A stretch of DNA of 64,000 bases from Blastocladiella emersonii ATCC 22665. Lineage: Eukaryota > Blastocladiomycota > Blastocladiomycetes > Blastocladiales > Blastocladiaceae. A program made the translations under genes and the position numbers. The DNA lies in the NCBI GenBank assembly GCA_025594325.1, contig JANHCV010000004.1, positions 1,178,001-1,242,000 of the forward strand, read 5' to 3'. Every line of letters begins with the position of its first letter. Position 1 is the stretch's first letter. The notes beneath the pieces are model-generated. The model was given only the letters and a program-made list of their open reading frames with translations. It did not search any database and was not told where the DNA came from. Below are positions 1-12,900 of the stretch, one piece after another.

Positions 1-3000
1 CCAAACTCGGACATGAGCGCCGCTCGCACAAACTCGCCGTTGTTGGGCGCAACGAGCTCGCCGGCGCGGTCGAGAAACGCGACCGTTGCAGCCTCGTCAA
101 GCGGGGCTCTAGCCGCAGCGGCCGAGCGTTCGAGCAGCAGCTCGAGACACTTCTTCGCGCCGAGGGGGTGGCGCGCGCACAGGTCGCCGAGGACGGACGA
201 GAAACGCGCAGCGAGCCGCGAGTCGATGCCGCTCTGCCGCATCACCGCGAGCGCGTCGCGCGCGAACGCGTCCTGGCTCGGCTTGTCGATCTGCACGGCG
301 CGGAACTTGGTGAGCAGGCGCGAGTTCATGGCCGCCGTAGCCGTGGCCGTGCACAGCACGCGCAGCCCGCGGACGTGGATCCACTCGAGCGTCTTTGGGT
401 GATGGAACCCGCCGTGCTGGATGAGCTGGTGCAGGAGCTGGTGGAGCTGCACCGAGCGGTACTGGTCGACGCACGGGAGGTCCACGTCGCACACGTATAG
501 CGCGAGACCGCCGTCCGGCGACACGTGCGGGGTCAGGTAGCACCCGTCAAGGCCCGTGGTCACGCTGCAGTGCTGGAGCAGCGCAGCCACGACGTGGTCG
601 GCGACCGTCTCGCGCGTGCACTGGATCCACAGGCCCTTGCCCGCGCCGAGGTCGACGAGCTTGCGCTTGCGGCCGCTCGCGAGCGAGCCGACGACGAGGT
701 TGTGCCGCGACTCGCTCGCCACAGGGAACGTGCTGGTCAGGAACACGATGGCGAGGCGACTGACCGTGGCCGGGGACGCGAACTGGAGCGAGTCGGCGAC
801 AAACACAAAGTTGACGTTGGCCTCGAACTTGATGCGCTCGCCGTTGGGCATGGTGAGCAGGCGGTTGTCGTCGAGAACCGAGTTGAGCGCCTCGATCCAC
901 TCGGGGTCAATGTCGCCGTCGAGCACGATCAGGTGGTGCGCCTCGGGCGCCGCCACGGTCTCGCGCGAGTACATGGTCAGGACGCCGTCGTGCCACTCGC
1001 GCGTGTCCGGGTCCATGAACCCGAGCAGGCGGTTGCGCCGCATCGCCTTGGGCGACGCGAGGTGCAGCTTGACCTGCTTGCCCTGCCGCGTCCACGCGTC
1101 GACGACGAGACGCACCAGCGCCATCTTGCCCGAGCGCGGCGGACCCGCGAGGCACACACCCATGCGCTGCTCGCACGCGCTTGAGAACTGGATCGCCGCC
1201 GCCATCTGCCAGTCGACGACGGGCAGGTTCGCCTGCTTGTACGACTCGACGAGCGCCGTGAGGAACGACTCGGGCCCCGAAGGCGCGCCGTCCTGGCCAA
1301 AGTACGCCGTGACGAGGCCGAGGAAGGTCTCGACGTCGGAGCTCGTCAGCTTGCTCTCGGTCGCGAGTCGCATCGCCTGGGCCATCACCGCGTGCTCTGG
1401 CGGCGCGCCGCCGTCCCGTTGCGCGAGCCGCCGGCGCAGGTCGCCCGCCGTCATGAGCACGGCCTTGAGCGCGCGGAGGCCCCAGTCGTAGTGGCGCTGC
1501 TGCGAGAGCACCTTTTTGCACGCGTCGAAGAAGTCGACGGTGACCTGGCCCAGGATCTCGGTCGACTCGCGAAAGCCGAGCGCCTTGAGCTCGATCTGGC
1601 AAATGTACACGACGTCGGGGTGCGTCATGGCGATGTTGCGGAACAGCTGCTTGAGGTTGGTCGGCAGCTGCTGGCGGCCCTTGTACTGCTTGCCGGCGGG
1701 GTTGAGCGTCACGAACAGGCACGAGCACGGGTTGACGGCCACGTCGTTGCCGGCGATGGCCACGCGCGGGAGCTTGCGCAGCAGCGCGTTCTGGATCGTC
1801 GAGACCAGATTACTGACGGCGGCGAGCACGCTGGCCGTGAGCCGGTTGAACTCGTCGAAGCAGCCCCACGCGCCGCACTTGATGATACCGCAGAACAGCC
1901 GCGTGATCGAGTTGACGTCGAGCGCCTCGTCGCAGTTGAACACGAGCACTTGTCGCCCGAACATGTACCCGAGGTGCTTGACGCTCTCCGTCTTGCCCGT
2001 CCCGGCCGGCCCGTACAGGCACCCGCCGAGGCCCTCGGACATGGCCTGCGTGAGCGTTGCGAAGCACGTGTCGGTGAGCGGCGTGACGACAAGCTTGGAC
2101 GGGTTGCCCTGGTACTCGAAAGAGTAGGCGAACTCGGCGTCGAAGGTCCGGATCACGCACTTGCCGCCCTGGTAGTAGAACCGGAGCAGCTGCGCCCACC
2201 GGAAATCGTCGAGCCGCACCACGCGTTGCGTGATCAGCTCCTCGATCACGCGCGCGTAGTAGATGGACTCGTACGACGTGCTGTCGAGGGTCTCGCGCAG
2301 CGCCGTCAGCGCCGTCGCGACGGCGGCCGCGTCGGTCCCGTTGCCCGCCTGGATCGCGGCCTCGAGCTTGGCCGTCATGCCGATGCGGAACGCGAGGTCC
2401 GTGATCTGCTCCGGGTACGCGCGGTCGGGGCACGGGCCCGCGAGGTACTCGTCAAGCAGGCGCGCGAGCGTCGACTGGATCTCGTTGCACAGGCACGACA
2501 GCCACTCGTCGACCTTGTTGGTGATGGCCACGGGTGCGTCGAGCATCACCTCCTCGCCCTTGGCGCTGGCGATCCCAACCACGGACTCGCCCTCCATGAT
2601 GACGCGGTGGAGCCCCGAGAACAGCTTCTTGAGGTGCATCTGGACGACGCGCGGGTTGGTCGCGGACTGCGACAGGATCTCGAGCAGGTCCTCGTCGCCG
2701 ATAAAGTAGAAGCGCGGGAACGAGTTGCGTTTCTCCTCGAGAAAGTCGAGCAGGCACTTTTGGCACGTCTCGAGGTACCCGACCGCGGTGCCGAGCTGCG
2801 CGGCCTGCGGCAGCGACAGGAGCGGGAACGCGCGCGCGTCCGTCTGCGCGTGGCGCATGATCTCGCGGAACATGGTGTCGACCGTGGCAAACTTCTGCTG
2901 CTGCGCGGGCGGGAGCGCCGAGATGATGGCGACGAGGTACGCCCACTTCTTCTGCACGATCTGCAGGTGGCGGAGGAACTGGTCGAGGTCCTGGAGCCGC

Positions 3001-6000
3001 TTGTCCCAGTACGTGAGCACGTCAGCGAACGACGCGGCGTTGGCCGCGGCCTGCAGCGACGAGACGGCGGACCGCTGGTCGCTCAGCTCGCTGAGGATCG
3101 TCTTGAACTCCTGGATCAGCACGATCCCCTGCGGGCCCTTGCCCGTGACGGCGAGGCTGCACGACACGGACCACATCTCGACCTCCTGGACCGCGTCGCG
3201 GATCACCGACTCGTTGCGCGCGCGCATGCCCAGATCCTCGAGCGCCTTGCGCTTGGCCTGGATCGTGTCGACGCGCGCCGCGAGGTGCTCGAGCAGCACC
3301 TTGTGTGTGGCCGGCATCCCGAGGACCGCGCAGAACTCGCTCCAGTGCTGCGCCGTGAAACGCTTCGTGTCGCCGAACACGGGGCCCCACTCGCGCGCGA
3401 GGTACGACAGCGCGTCGAGTAGCTTGTGCATGTCAAGCGTGGCCTTGGACAGCTTGACGCCGTCGAGCCGGGACTTCCACGCGGCCGCGAGCGACTGGAT
3501 CTCGTCAAGCTGCACCTGCAGGATCCCGACCTCGAGCAGCTTCCCCGTCGCGTCGGCGAACTCGGTGGCGAGCTTCTTGGCCTCGAGCGACTCCTCGATG
3601 AGCGCCTTGCACTCGGCGAGCTGGTCGAACGTGGGCGCGTCGACGCCGAAGAAGCGGCAGTCATCCTGCAGCGCGTGCGCCTGGACGTCGAGGTCGAGGA
3701 GCATCTGGAGGTGCTCAGCCGGGTCGACCGCGGTACTCGATCCCGCCGCGGCTGCGACGGCCGCCTCGACCTCGCCGTGGAGCCGGCGCAGCTGGGCCGC
3801 GATCTTCTCGGCGCGGGCGTCGAGCTGGCCCATCATCTGGTCGAACTGGTCCTGGATCATGAGCTCGTGACCCTTGACCATGAGGTCAAACTGGTTGTAC
3901 TGGGCGAACAGGTCCGAGAGGTCGGGCGCGCTGCCGGCGACGGCGCGCAGGAGCTTCTGCTTGACCTGGATCTGGGCGAAATGGTGCTGCGTGTCGTTGG
4001 TCTTGAGCTGGTCGTGTACGCCCTTGGCCTGGGCGATCTCGGCGACGGACGAGGGCACTTTGGCGAGCAGCGACAGGCCCGAGTTGAGGTACCCCTGGAC
4101 GCTCTTGGCGTGCGCGTTGATGCTCGAGTGCAGCGCGGCCACGAGCACGTCGAACAGGCGCTGGAGGTAGTCGTCGATGACGGCCTTGAGCGGGAGCACC
4201 GAGCACGTCAGGTTCTCAACCTTGAACGAGTTGGGCAGCAGCTCGGCATCCTTGCCCTTCTGCTTGAGCGTCTTGAAGTGGGCCTCCCAGTCCTGCACCG
4301 TGATGCAGTTGGCCGAGACCACCTCGACGAGCTTGTCCTGGGTCAGGCACCCGATGGCGGCCCAATCGGCGTACGCGGCCAGCTTCTTGTCGAGGTCGTC
4401 GAACACCTGGTCGGCCTTGCGGTACACGTCGAGAAGGTCCTCGGCGTAGTCGTCGACAATGTCGCTGTACGACTCCTGCTCGATGAGCCCGCGCAGGTTG
4501 AGAGGCATGCTGATGAGCCGGCGCACCTCGCGGAAGTACTTTGCCTTGAGCTCCTCGAGCGGCGGGCGGAGCACGATCTTGCCGTTCTTCATGGTCACGT
4601 CGACCTTGACCTCGGGCAGCGAGAACTCCTTGAGCGACTGGGCGTAGTTGGTGCGCATCACCTTATACAGCTGCATCTGCAGGTGCGTGCGCCACGGCAG
4701 CAGCTGCGCCGACGTGTACCCGAGCTCGGCGAGCGTCGTCGACAGCTCCTGCACGCCGAGCTTCCACTGGTTGACGGTCGGGTACCGCAGCATCTTGAGC
4801 AGCACGCCGAGACAGTTCTGGTGCACGAGGTGGAACCGGTTGTTCTGCGCCTGCAGCGCCGCTGCCACGCTCGACAGCTGCGCGATGAAGGTGCGCACCT
4901 GGTCGCGGTCGCGCCAGTTGATCTGCTGTTGCGCAAGCGCCTCGAACCGGACCGCGAGGTCGAGCAGCAGCGGCCGCTGGAACTCGTAGATCTGCGCGTC
5001 GATCGTGTTGTAGAAGTGCGCGATCTGGCTCAGGCTGACGGCGGCCTTGTAGTTCTTCTCGGCTTCCTCGGCGATGCGGATCAGGTTCGGCTTGACGGCG
5101 CACCCGAGCGACAGCAGCACGCGGATCTGGCGCAGGAACTGGCCGAGGTCCTCCGAGTACAGGACGTGCATGCGGCCGTCGGCCATGTCGAGGACGAGCA
5201 GCTGGTTGTTCTTGCCGCCGCCGGACGCGTTCACCTCGCTCGCGAGCCGGCCCTCGGCCTCGGAGCACCAGTCGGCGACGACGTTGGCCTCGAGGCTCTC
5301 GAGCGTGGATCGCAACCGCGCGACGAGCGTGTGGTACGACGAGGGGACGATGGTCGGACCGAGGCGCGACGTGATGCCGTCGAGCTCACGGATGCGCGCG
5401 AGCGACTGGCGGACCCACAGGACGCGGTCAACGGGGCTCTCGGGCGGAACACGCGCCTCGCCGTCGATTTGCTGCAGCTCGGTCTGGAAGCGGTTGATGC
5501 TGACCTTGAGGATGGGCGCTACGGATGGGGGTGCTCGCGGCGGTCAGCATGCGTTCCAACTGGACGGGGGAGCAATAACCCGTACCGAGCGCGTCCTGGA
5601 TTCGAGGCCGCTTAAGCGCCGACATGTACTTGGCGCCGTGCTGGATGAGCGCGGCGTCGTTATCGCGCAGCTGGGCCGAGAGGAAGCGGCAGAGGTGGTC
5701 GTCGAGGGGCTGGAGCTGGTACTCGAACTGCTCCCACGCTATCGTCCACGCGTTGTTGGACCCGAGCAGCAGGTTGCGGCTGAGCGGGGCGAGGAAGGTG
5801 GCGGGATCGAGGCTGACCGAGGCCTGCGATCGCAGCAGCTGCATGCAGTGGCACGCGTCGAGCAGCTGCTCGAGCCGCTGCGCCACGGTCTGCACGACGG
5901 CGAGGGCGTTCGGGTCGAGCGCGAGCGGCGGGTTCGGGCAGCCCGGGTACCCGTTGAGCGTCGACAGCTCAAGGCAACGCTCGAGGATCTTGATGTCCTG

Positions 6001-6561
6001 GTCGAGCGCCTCGATGAGCGAGGGGAGCCCGTCGGTCGACGAGATGAGCGGGTCGGGGATGCTGCCGTGCACGTAGGCGGCCACCGAGTGCAGCAGTGCG
6101 CGGGCGATGGTGGCGGCGCGCGGGATCGGGAAGCCGTCGGACACGAGCTCGCCGAGCATCTCGTGCGCAGCGTCGACGGTCTGGATGATCTTGAAGGGTG
6201 AGAGAAGGCTAGACGGGAAAACATGTGAGATGGGGTCGCCGTGAGGACGCGACGCGCGAAACGTACTGAAACGTGAGAAACTCTTGACGGAGGCTCGAGA
6301 GCTGAGCGACCGCGGCGTGTGCAATGTCGCGCTCGGCCTGGGACTGGCCCTTGGCGCCGAGCTCGGACCAAAACTGACACTCGTCCTCGTACACGGCCGC
6401 GCCGTTGACGAGACTCAGTGCCTTGGGATCATCTACTCGTTGGGTTTGGCCGAGTGAGCTCGTGCAACAGGTCGGTTTGCTCTGAGGACGCGGCACTCAC
6501 CGTGAGAGTGCGAGGATGAGATGGAGTTGGCGGATGATGGTGCATTGACGAGTCCCGGCAT
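1..6561 (-). CDS. DYNC2H1: Cytoplasmic dynein-2 (IFT) heavy chain, N-terminal half, cut by window edge
   Basis: Motor heavy chain for retrograde intraflagellar transport in cilia and flagella. Exons on the minus strand: 6561-6501, 6432-6267, 6208-5586, then 5518 running off position 1, about 2,120 residues. The AAA1 Walker A GPAGTGKT (near residue 1453), the GCFDEFNRL Walker B and the following RQQLPTNLKQLFR and QQRHYDWGLRALK segments match dynein-2 rather than dynein-1 or axonemal chains. The tail block with ECQFW corresponds to about residue 170 of the human protein, so the N-terminus is short. The chosen ATG opens exon 1 just before a GTGAG donor. AAA2 and AAA3 follow, but with unusual P-loops (see findings). 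The AAA4-AAA6 and microtubule-binding parts lie outside the window. It is head-to-head with CAPZA. Family identity is sure; the exact start is not. Confidence 0.93.
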
Positions 6562-6851
6562 GGTTGCATGGGCGTGGCGTGAGTGGTTTCCCTCGTAGCG
6601 AGGAGGGCGCTGGGGAGCGGGCAAGAGGAGACGAGGCGCGGCGCGCGAGACGCGTCGCGACGCGCCGAGGGGCACGTGAAGCGGGACCGGCCTGCCACTC
6701 CTGTCGCGGCGGTCAGCCACACATATTGAAGGAACGCGTGAAGCGACCAGGCGAGGATCGCCACCCGAGGCCGCGCCGCCTCTGCCTCTCGAACGACGTG
6801 AAGGGAACCGTCTCGACGGGACAGACCACTCATAGCAACGCAATCGACACC
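6562..6851. promoter_or_regulatory. Shared intergenic promoter region, dynein-2 / CAPZA
   Basis: These 290 bases separate two divergent start codons and hold no coding frame I can support, so both promoters must lie here or inside the genes. I see no clear TATA box. The short distance argues against extra upstream exons of the dynein gene, although its N-terminus looks truncated against the human protein. Confidence 0.5.
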
Positions 6852-8056
6852 ATGGAGAACCCCGCTGTCACGCAGGAGGACCGCCTCAAGATCGCCGCCG
6901 GCTTCATCGCCCAGGCGCCGCCCGGCGAGCTCAACGACGTGCTGAACGGTAACGCGGCGCGGGACGCGATCGATCCGTGTCCGCAGTGGCGCTGACACTG
7001 TCGCTGGGTCGCGTAGACGTGACCGTGCTGTTCAACGACGACGAGGCGCTGCAGGCCAGCATCACCAAGGCCCTCGCGACCTACAACAAGGAGCAGCTTG
7101 CTACCCTGCCCGTCCCTTGGGGCGAGCACAAGGTGCGGTCCTCGTGTATCAGCGCGTGTGCGCGACCGCGCTGACTGGCGGCTGCCGTGTAGACGGTGCT
7201 GTGCGAGGCCGCGCTGCTGGAGAACGGCCGCTTCGTCGACCCGCGCGGCAAGAAGACGTTTGCCATTGACCACGTCACGCTCGCAGTGTCCGAGCCCGAG
7301 GACCTCGAGTCCACGGAGCACGACGCGGCACGGTACGCGCCTGCAGCTGGCCGATCTTCGCACCTGGTGCTGATGAGCCACTCCTCTCGATAGCGAGGCC
7401 CTGGAGGCCCAGCTCGACGCGTACATCAAGAGCCACTACCCGAACGGCGTCGGCGCCGTCTTCTACCGCGAGGGCCGGTTCGAGATCGTGATCGTCGACT
7501 CCAAGTACAAGCCTGAAAACTACTGGTGCGTCTCGGTTGCTTCCGATCGAACTTGTACTGGCGACCCTCGTTGTTAACTATCCCGACCTTACCAGGAACG
7601 GCCGCTGGCGGTCGCAGTGGACGTGGTTCGACGGCAAGCTGACGGGCACCTCGCGCGCCCTCGTGCACTACTTTGAGGACGGCAACGTCCAGCTCGTGCT
7701 GAACAAGGACTTTGACCTCGAGATGCCCGAGACGGTACGCGTCTGAGCGCTGGTCCGACGAGTTCACCCTTCGTTGACCCGCTACTCTCATGCGTAGAGC
7801 ACCCCCGAGGCCGTGTTCCAGGCCATCCGCAAGGCCGAGAACGCGCAGCACCGCGCCACCAACGAGACGTTCCCCACGCTGAGCGAGAACGCGTTCAAGA
7901 ACCTCCGCCGCGCGTTGCCGCTGACCAAGACCAAGGTCGACTGGAACAAGGTACGGGGTTTCTTCCACCGCATACCGACATGAACCTGTGCCTGACCCAG
8001 CTGCGAACGTGTAGATCGCCAACTACAAGGTTGGCGCCGAGCTTGCTGGAAAGTAA
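6852..8056 (+). CDS. CAPZA: F-actin-capping protein subunit alpha
   Basis: The alpha subunit pairs with a beta subunit to cap actin barbed ends. Seven exons: 6852-6948, 7017-7132, 7193-7332, 7394-7525, 7596-7734, 7798-7950, 8015-8056, giving 272 residues (the human protein is 286). Family blocks appear in order: GRFVDPRGKKTFAIDH, then ENYWNGRWRSQW, then VHYFEDGNVQLV, then the C-terminal LRRALPLTKTKVDWNK followed by IANYKVG. All six introns are 60-70 nt and phase-consistent; the fourth uses a CAG acceptor, the others TAG. Donors vary (GTAAC, GTGCG, GTACG). The gene looks intact. Confidence 0.95.
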
Positions 8057-8319
8057 GCGCAGTCCACTCCCTCCGCCATCGCCTCCGGGCCTATTTTTGA
8101 TTCGTTGATCCAGTAATTTGATTGAGATTGCCTCGCACGTCCCTTGGGCCGCTTCGGACGTCGCTGCTGACTCCCTGGCCAGCGGTTGCGACGCGACGGT
8201 TATCATGTGATGGAGTGTCTCGCGGCCGATCGACGTCATCGCACGCGGACCCCCTCTCCGTGCTCCCAACCTCCCCCTTCACTCCATGGAAAGCACATGA
8301 AGCACTTGGTGCAACTTCA

Positions 8320-9726
8320 ATGAGCAAGCGGCCACTCGACAGCGCTGAGAATGGCATAATCGAGCTCGTCCAGCGCGTCCAGCGACACGCCTCGCGGCTC
8401 GAGACCCTGCGCGACGAGGAGCAGGTACCCCCGCGGGTTTCTTGAGATCGCGGCCGCGCAACGACTCACCGGCTACAGCGACTAGGTCCTCGATCGCGCC
8501 ATCCGTGACCTGAGCACCCTCTCGCGGCTCGCGCACGCGATCCGGTCGCCGTCGAGCAACGCAGCCGAGTGGGATCTCTCGGTCACGCCTGTGCTGTTGC
8601 CGAGCCCGAGCTGCGGCCGGCAGGCAAAAAGCCCGTTCCTTCAGGTCGTCCTGAAGCCGGCCGCCTCGTCGACTGTTGCAGCGCGTGCTCGCTCGCCGTT
8701 GAGTGTCACGATCGCCGGCGTGCTTGTCGAACGTGAGCAGCTGGCCGTGGTGCTTCGCTTCGAGAGCCTTGGCTGGGACTCGGCGTGGACTTTGACGCAC
8801 CACCTGTTTTTGGGCGAGCGACACGATCCGCAGGACTCGTGGTACGGAGTTTTTTTTCGCTTCCCTTCATCGCGGTGCGAAACTGATGTGCCGAATCTAG
8901 GTGTTGGGATGTTCCCGTGCCGCCAGAATGGCTTCAACAACTGCCGCTTCTCGTCACGCCGTCGCTCTCGTTCCTGCTCCACGAGGAGGGCACTGCTGTC
9001 GATCTCGCCGTGCCATGGGCCGCGACTTGCGTTGATCTCCTGCACTTTGCTGTCGCGGAAGCGTACGATCTCGCGCTGCCGTCGGAAACGTGGATTTCCG
9101 AGGCGCACCTCGAAGCGCAGCTGGACCACCTCCGCGGTCCTCGTGCGAAACTGCCGCCACGACCGCCACCAAGCTCGTCGTTGTACCGCGGCTCGCTCTC
9201 GATCATGGCCGACCCTTCGTCGTGGGGCCGCGTGCTTTCTACGCTTCTCGCAGATGGGGTTGCCGGCAGCACGCTGGTCTCGGGACCGACCGTCACGTTC
9301 TACGTCCCGCTGTGGGATCGGACCTGGCCGGCAGCTCCGTGCCGCGTGACGCTCACGGCCGAGACGCCCGGCACCAAGTCCGCGTCCGAGGGCGAGGGTA
9401 GAAGGCGAACCTGTCGGTTGTCGATCACTGCCTCAACCCAGGTCGGCTTGCTCGCCGTCAAGGCCGCGGTCGTGGCCCGTCTCGCCGATCTCGCCGTGGG
9501 CGACGACGACGAGGTCAAGGCATCCGACGAGGCGCCAAGACGCGACGGGCTCGCTGCGCTCGCGACGCGGCTCGAGCTCACGACGCTCGCCCGCGAGGTG
9601 GACTGCACCGACCCGCTCACGGAGCGGTCGCTCGCCAACGTGCTCCGCTCGGCCGCCGACTCGGTGCAGGCAACCGAGGCGAGGGTCGGCCCGCTGCCGT
9701 GCCCACGGCTGGACCCGCCGGGATAG
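8320..9726 (+). CDS. Unrecognised protein with N-terminal coiled coil
   Basis: Three exons (8320-8424, 8486-8841, 8901-9726) give 428 residues. I do not recognise the family. Residues about 14-50 (IIELVQRVQRHASRLETLRD onward) look like a coiled coil. The middle alternates hydrophobic beta-like stretches such as PLSVTIAGVLVEREQLAVVL with a WLQQLPLLVTPSLSFLLHEE helix. The C-terminus is helical and charged. No signal peptide or membrane segment is evident. The reading frame is kept through both introns (61 and 59 nt), which supports a real gene. It lies 263 bases after CAPZA on the same strand. No function is proposed. Confidence 0.7.
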
Positions 9727-9999
9727 CAGTACTATATAGACACTTTATTTCACGCTCATTTTCACGCCAAGGCAGGGACGCGGAGTGGCGCAACGCGTGG
9801 GGACAGGCATGAGACACGCGTGGCGTGATCACCGCCGATCCCCCGCCAGCGATGCGCGTTGCGCGCAGCACCGCCCGCCCGACCGGCGGCTATCGCGCGC
9901 CGATACCCGCTCGCGGCCATCTCTCCCGCCATCGCCGCCCCGCCGGTCCTGACGCATCCCCACCCGCCGAAACACGTCCGCATTCACACATCACACACC

Positions 10000-12900
10000 A
10001 TGATCGGGTCGGCCGAGCTCGCGCGGCGCGCCCTCGCCAAGCTCGACGTCAGCGACGCCGACGGCGCTCCTTCGCACGATGAGGGTGCCACCGCTTCGAC
10101 GCCGCGCTCGACTCGCACCACGGAGCACACGCAGAGCAGCAGCGACGACACCAAGAGCATCTCGGCGTGCGACTGCCCGTCCATCACCAACCCCAAGCTG
10201 TCGGTCATCTCGCCGCTTGTCCAGGGCACCACGGTCCCCTTCACCTCCGACGTGACGTGCCGCGCCGAGGAGGAGGACCTCAAGCGCCGCCTCGCCAACC
10301 TGCACCAGCGCCTCCCCATGGCCGCCTGCACGCCCGTCGAGGAGCGGTGCTACGTGCGCAAGCACGGGTACCTCCCGATCGGTACGCTATCGAGCTGCAC
10401 GCGTTCGTGGCGACCGGAGACTCACTCGCTCGCTCGCGCGTGTGCTGCATCTAGAGAACTATGGGCTCATCGGCAACATGCGCACCGCGGCGCTCGTCTC
10501 GACGGACGGTACGGTTCCTGCTGCCGAGTCGCGATGATCACTGGCTGACTGACTTGCGACCCTGCTCGTTCTAGCCTCGGTCGACTTTATGTGCTTCCCC
10601 AAGGTACGGTCCCGCGCGCTGCACGACGCGCGACGCCGCATCACTCATCATCACGCGTGCCCGTAGTTTGACAGCCCGTCGCTGTTCGGCCGGCTGCTCG
10701 ACGACCAAAAGGGCGGCTTCTTCCAGATCGTGCCGCGGCACTCGGCCTCGCACAAACAGCAGTACCTGCCCAACTCGAACGTGCTCGTGACGCGCTTCCT
10801 CGCCGACAAGGGCGCGTCGCAGGTCACCGACTTCTTCCACCTGCCCGACTCGACGCGCGAAAGCGAGCCGTCGGCGTCTGCGTCAGCGACTGCGGCCAAC
10901 GGCGGCGTCCCGTCGGCCCGCGGCCCGTCGTCGATCCCCGGCGCGAGCTGGTTCTCGGCACCCTTCTCCAACGCGTCGGCCAAGCCGCTGTACCCGTGGC
11001 TCATCCGCATCCTCGAGGCCGTGCGCGGCACCGTCGAGTTCGAGGTGACGTGCTGCCCCGCGTTCCGCTACGGGCTCGCCGAGCACTCGACCTTCATCCT
11101 GCCCTCCTCTCCTGGCGACGACAACGACGAGCTGCCCGCCAATCCCCGCAAGCGCGCGGCGTCCCGCAACGCGCCGTCGCCCTCGACGGTCGTCTTCAAC
11201 TCGCCCGACCTCGTCATGGACCTGCGCTGCGTCCAGTTCGAGCCGTGCGCCGACTCGGTTCCCGGCACCGGTCACCCGGCATCGCAGCAGCAGGAGCCCG
11301 TCCAGTGGGAGCTCGTCGAGAAGCCCGGGTGCCGCGGGCCGGGCGTGCGCGCGCGTTTCTCGCTCAAGGAGGGCCAGCAGGTCTGGTTCGTGTTCCGCGA
11401 GCGCCCGCGCTGGCTCGAGCACGGTCTGCCGCTCGGCGAGGTCCAGAAGGACGAGGAGTCCATGGACGGCGGTAGCGAGGGCGAGGGCGAGGACGGCGAC
11501 CTCGACTCCAACGACAGCCTCATGTTCGAGTTTGACGCCGACGGGGCCGAGTCGCCGCCCCCGCAGCAGCAGCACGCCCAGAAGAACCACGCCAAGTCGC
11601 GCGTGTCGGCTGACGACAACGGGTTCCTCTCGCCCAGCCCGGCCCCGCTGCGCACCGACGCCACCGTCGCCGACGACGGCCCGCGCTGGTGCGCGCCCGA
11701 GACCATGTACCAGAACGGCCGCCGCTCGTTCGACTCGGTCCGCAGCGTCGACGACCTCGGCGGCGGGCTCGCGTCGCCCACCTCCGACAAGAGCAACGGG
11801 TCGGACGCGTCGGACCTGTTCCTCGACGACACCAGATCCGCGGCCGGCAAGGCCCGCTCGCGCCACGCCAGCTTCGACCGGGCGGTCAACGGCAACGGGA
11901 ACGTGAACGGCGACGGCGACGCGGACGGCCGGTTCAGCCCGAGCCCGGACCGGTACAAGGACGTGCCGCCGACTCGCGCTGCGGCAGCTCACCCGCCGTC
12001 GCCGCCGACCGGCTACTACGGGCTCGCGCTCGACGCCAACAACCTGCCGCCGGCGCTGTCGATTGCGCCCATTGACGGCAAGCTCGCCGACACGTGCGAG
12101 GTGCCACAGGCGCCGCAGCGGCCGCGCGCCGTCAACCCGCGCGTCAGCGAGTCGGTGCCCTACTATGACCGCGAGCGCGAGCGCGCCGACCCGCCGCTCG
12201 CGATCCCGCTCCTCCAGTCGCTGCTCCGCCAGACGCTGCGGTTCTGGCAGCGGTGGATTAGTCACTGCACCTACGTACGTTTTTCCCAACTCGGAGTTTC
12301 ATGGTCATTCTCACTCACTGCTGCGTCCGACACCCGTGTAGAAAGGGCGGTGGCGCGAGTCGGTCCACCGCAGCGCGTTTGCGCTCAAGCTCCTGACCTA
12401 CGAGCCGACTGGTACGCTTTCCTCTTCTGATGCATGCGTGACCTCGGTCCAGTGAGCGCTGACATGACGTTGGATCGGGTCCAGGCGCCGTCATTGCCGC
12501 GGCCACATTCTCGCTGCCCGAGGAGGTGTGCGGGAACCGCAACTGGGACTACCGCTACTGCTGGATCCGCGACTCGGCGTTCGTCACGTACGCCTTCATC
12601 CGGCTCGGCCTGCTCAGCGAGGCGCGCAACTACATCCGCTTCATCGAGCTCGTGTGCAAGAACCGGGTACGCTCGCGATCGCTGATCCTTCAGAACCTGG
12701 CAACGCTCAGCTCACACCTCGACGACGTGTGTAGAACCCGGATGGCGGGCTGCAGGTCATGTACACGATCGAGGGCCACCGCGACATTCCCGAGCTCGAG
12801 CTGACGCACCTCGAAGGGTACCGAGGTACGCGACCCGACGCGTTGCGCCACTCACGTGTGCGTGCGAGGATTCTGAAACGAAACTGATCATGATCATGAT

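Noticed and set aside
1392-5615. Two very long plus-strand open frames (676 and 729 codons)
   Set aside because: They are antisense to the dynein-2 exon. Their proteins are Arg/Leu/Glu/Val-rich repeats of GC-biased codons without motifs, while the minus frame has unmistakable dynein domains.
8320-9726. Fanconi-complex protein (FANCB/FAAP100-like) identity for the coiled-coil gene
   Set aside because: Only a vague coiled-coil plus beta-rich impression; no motif I could name, so it stays unassigned.
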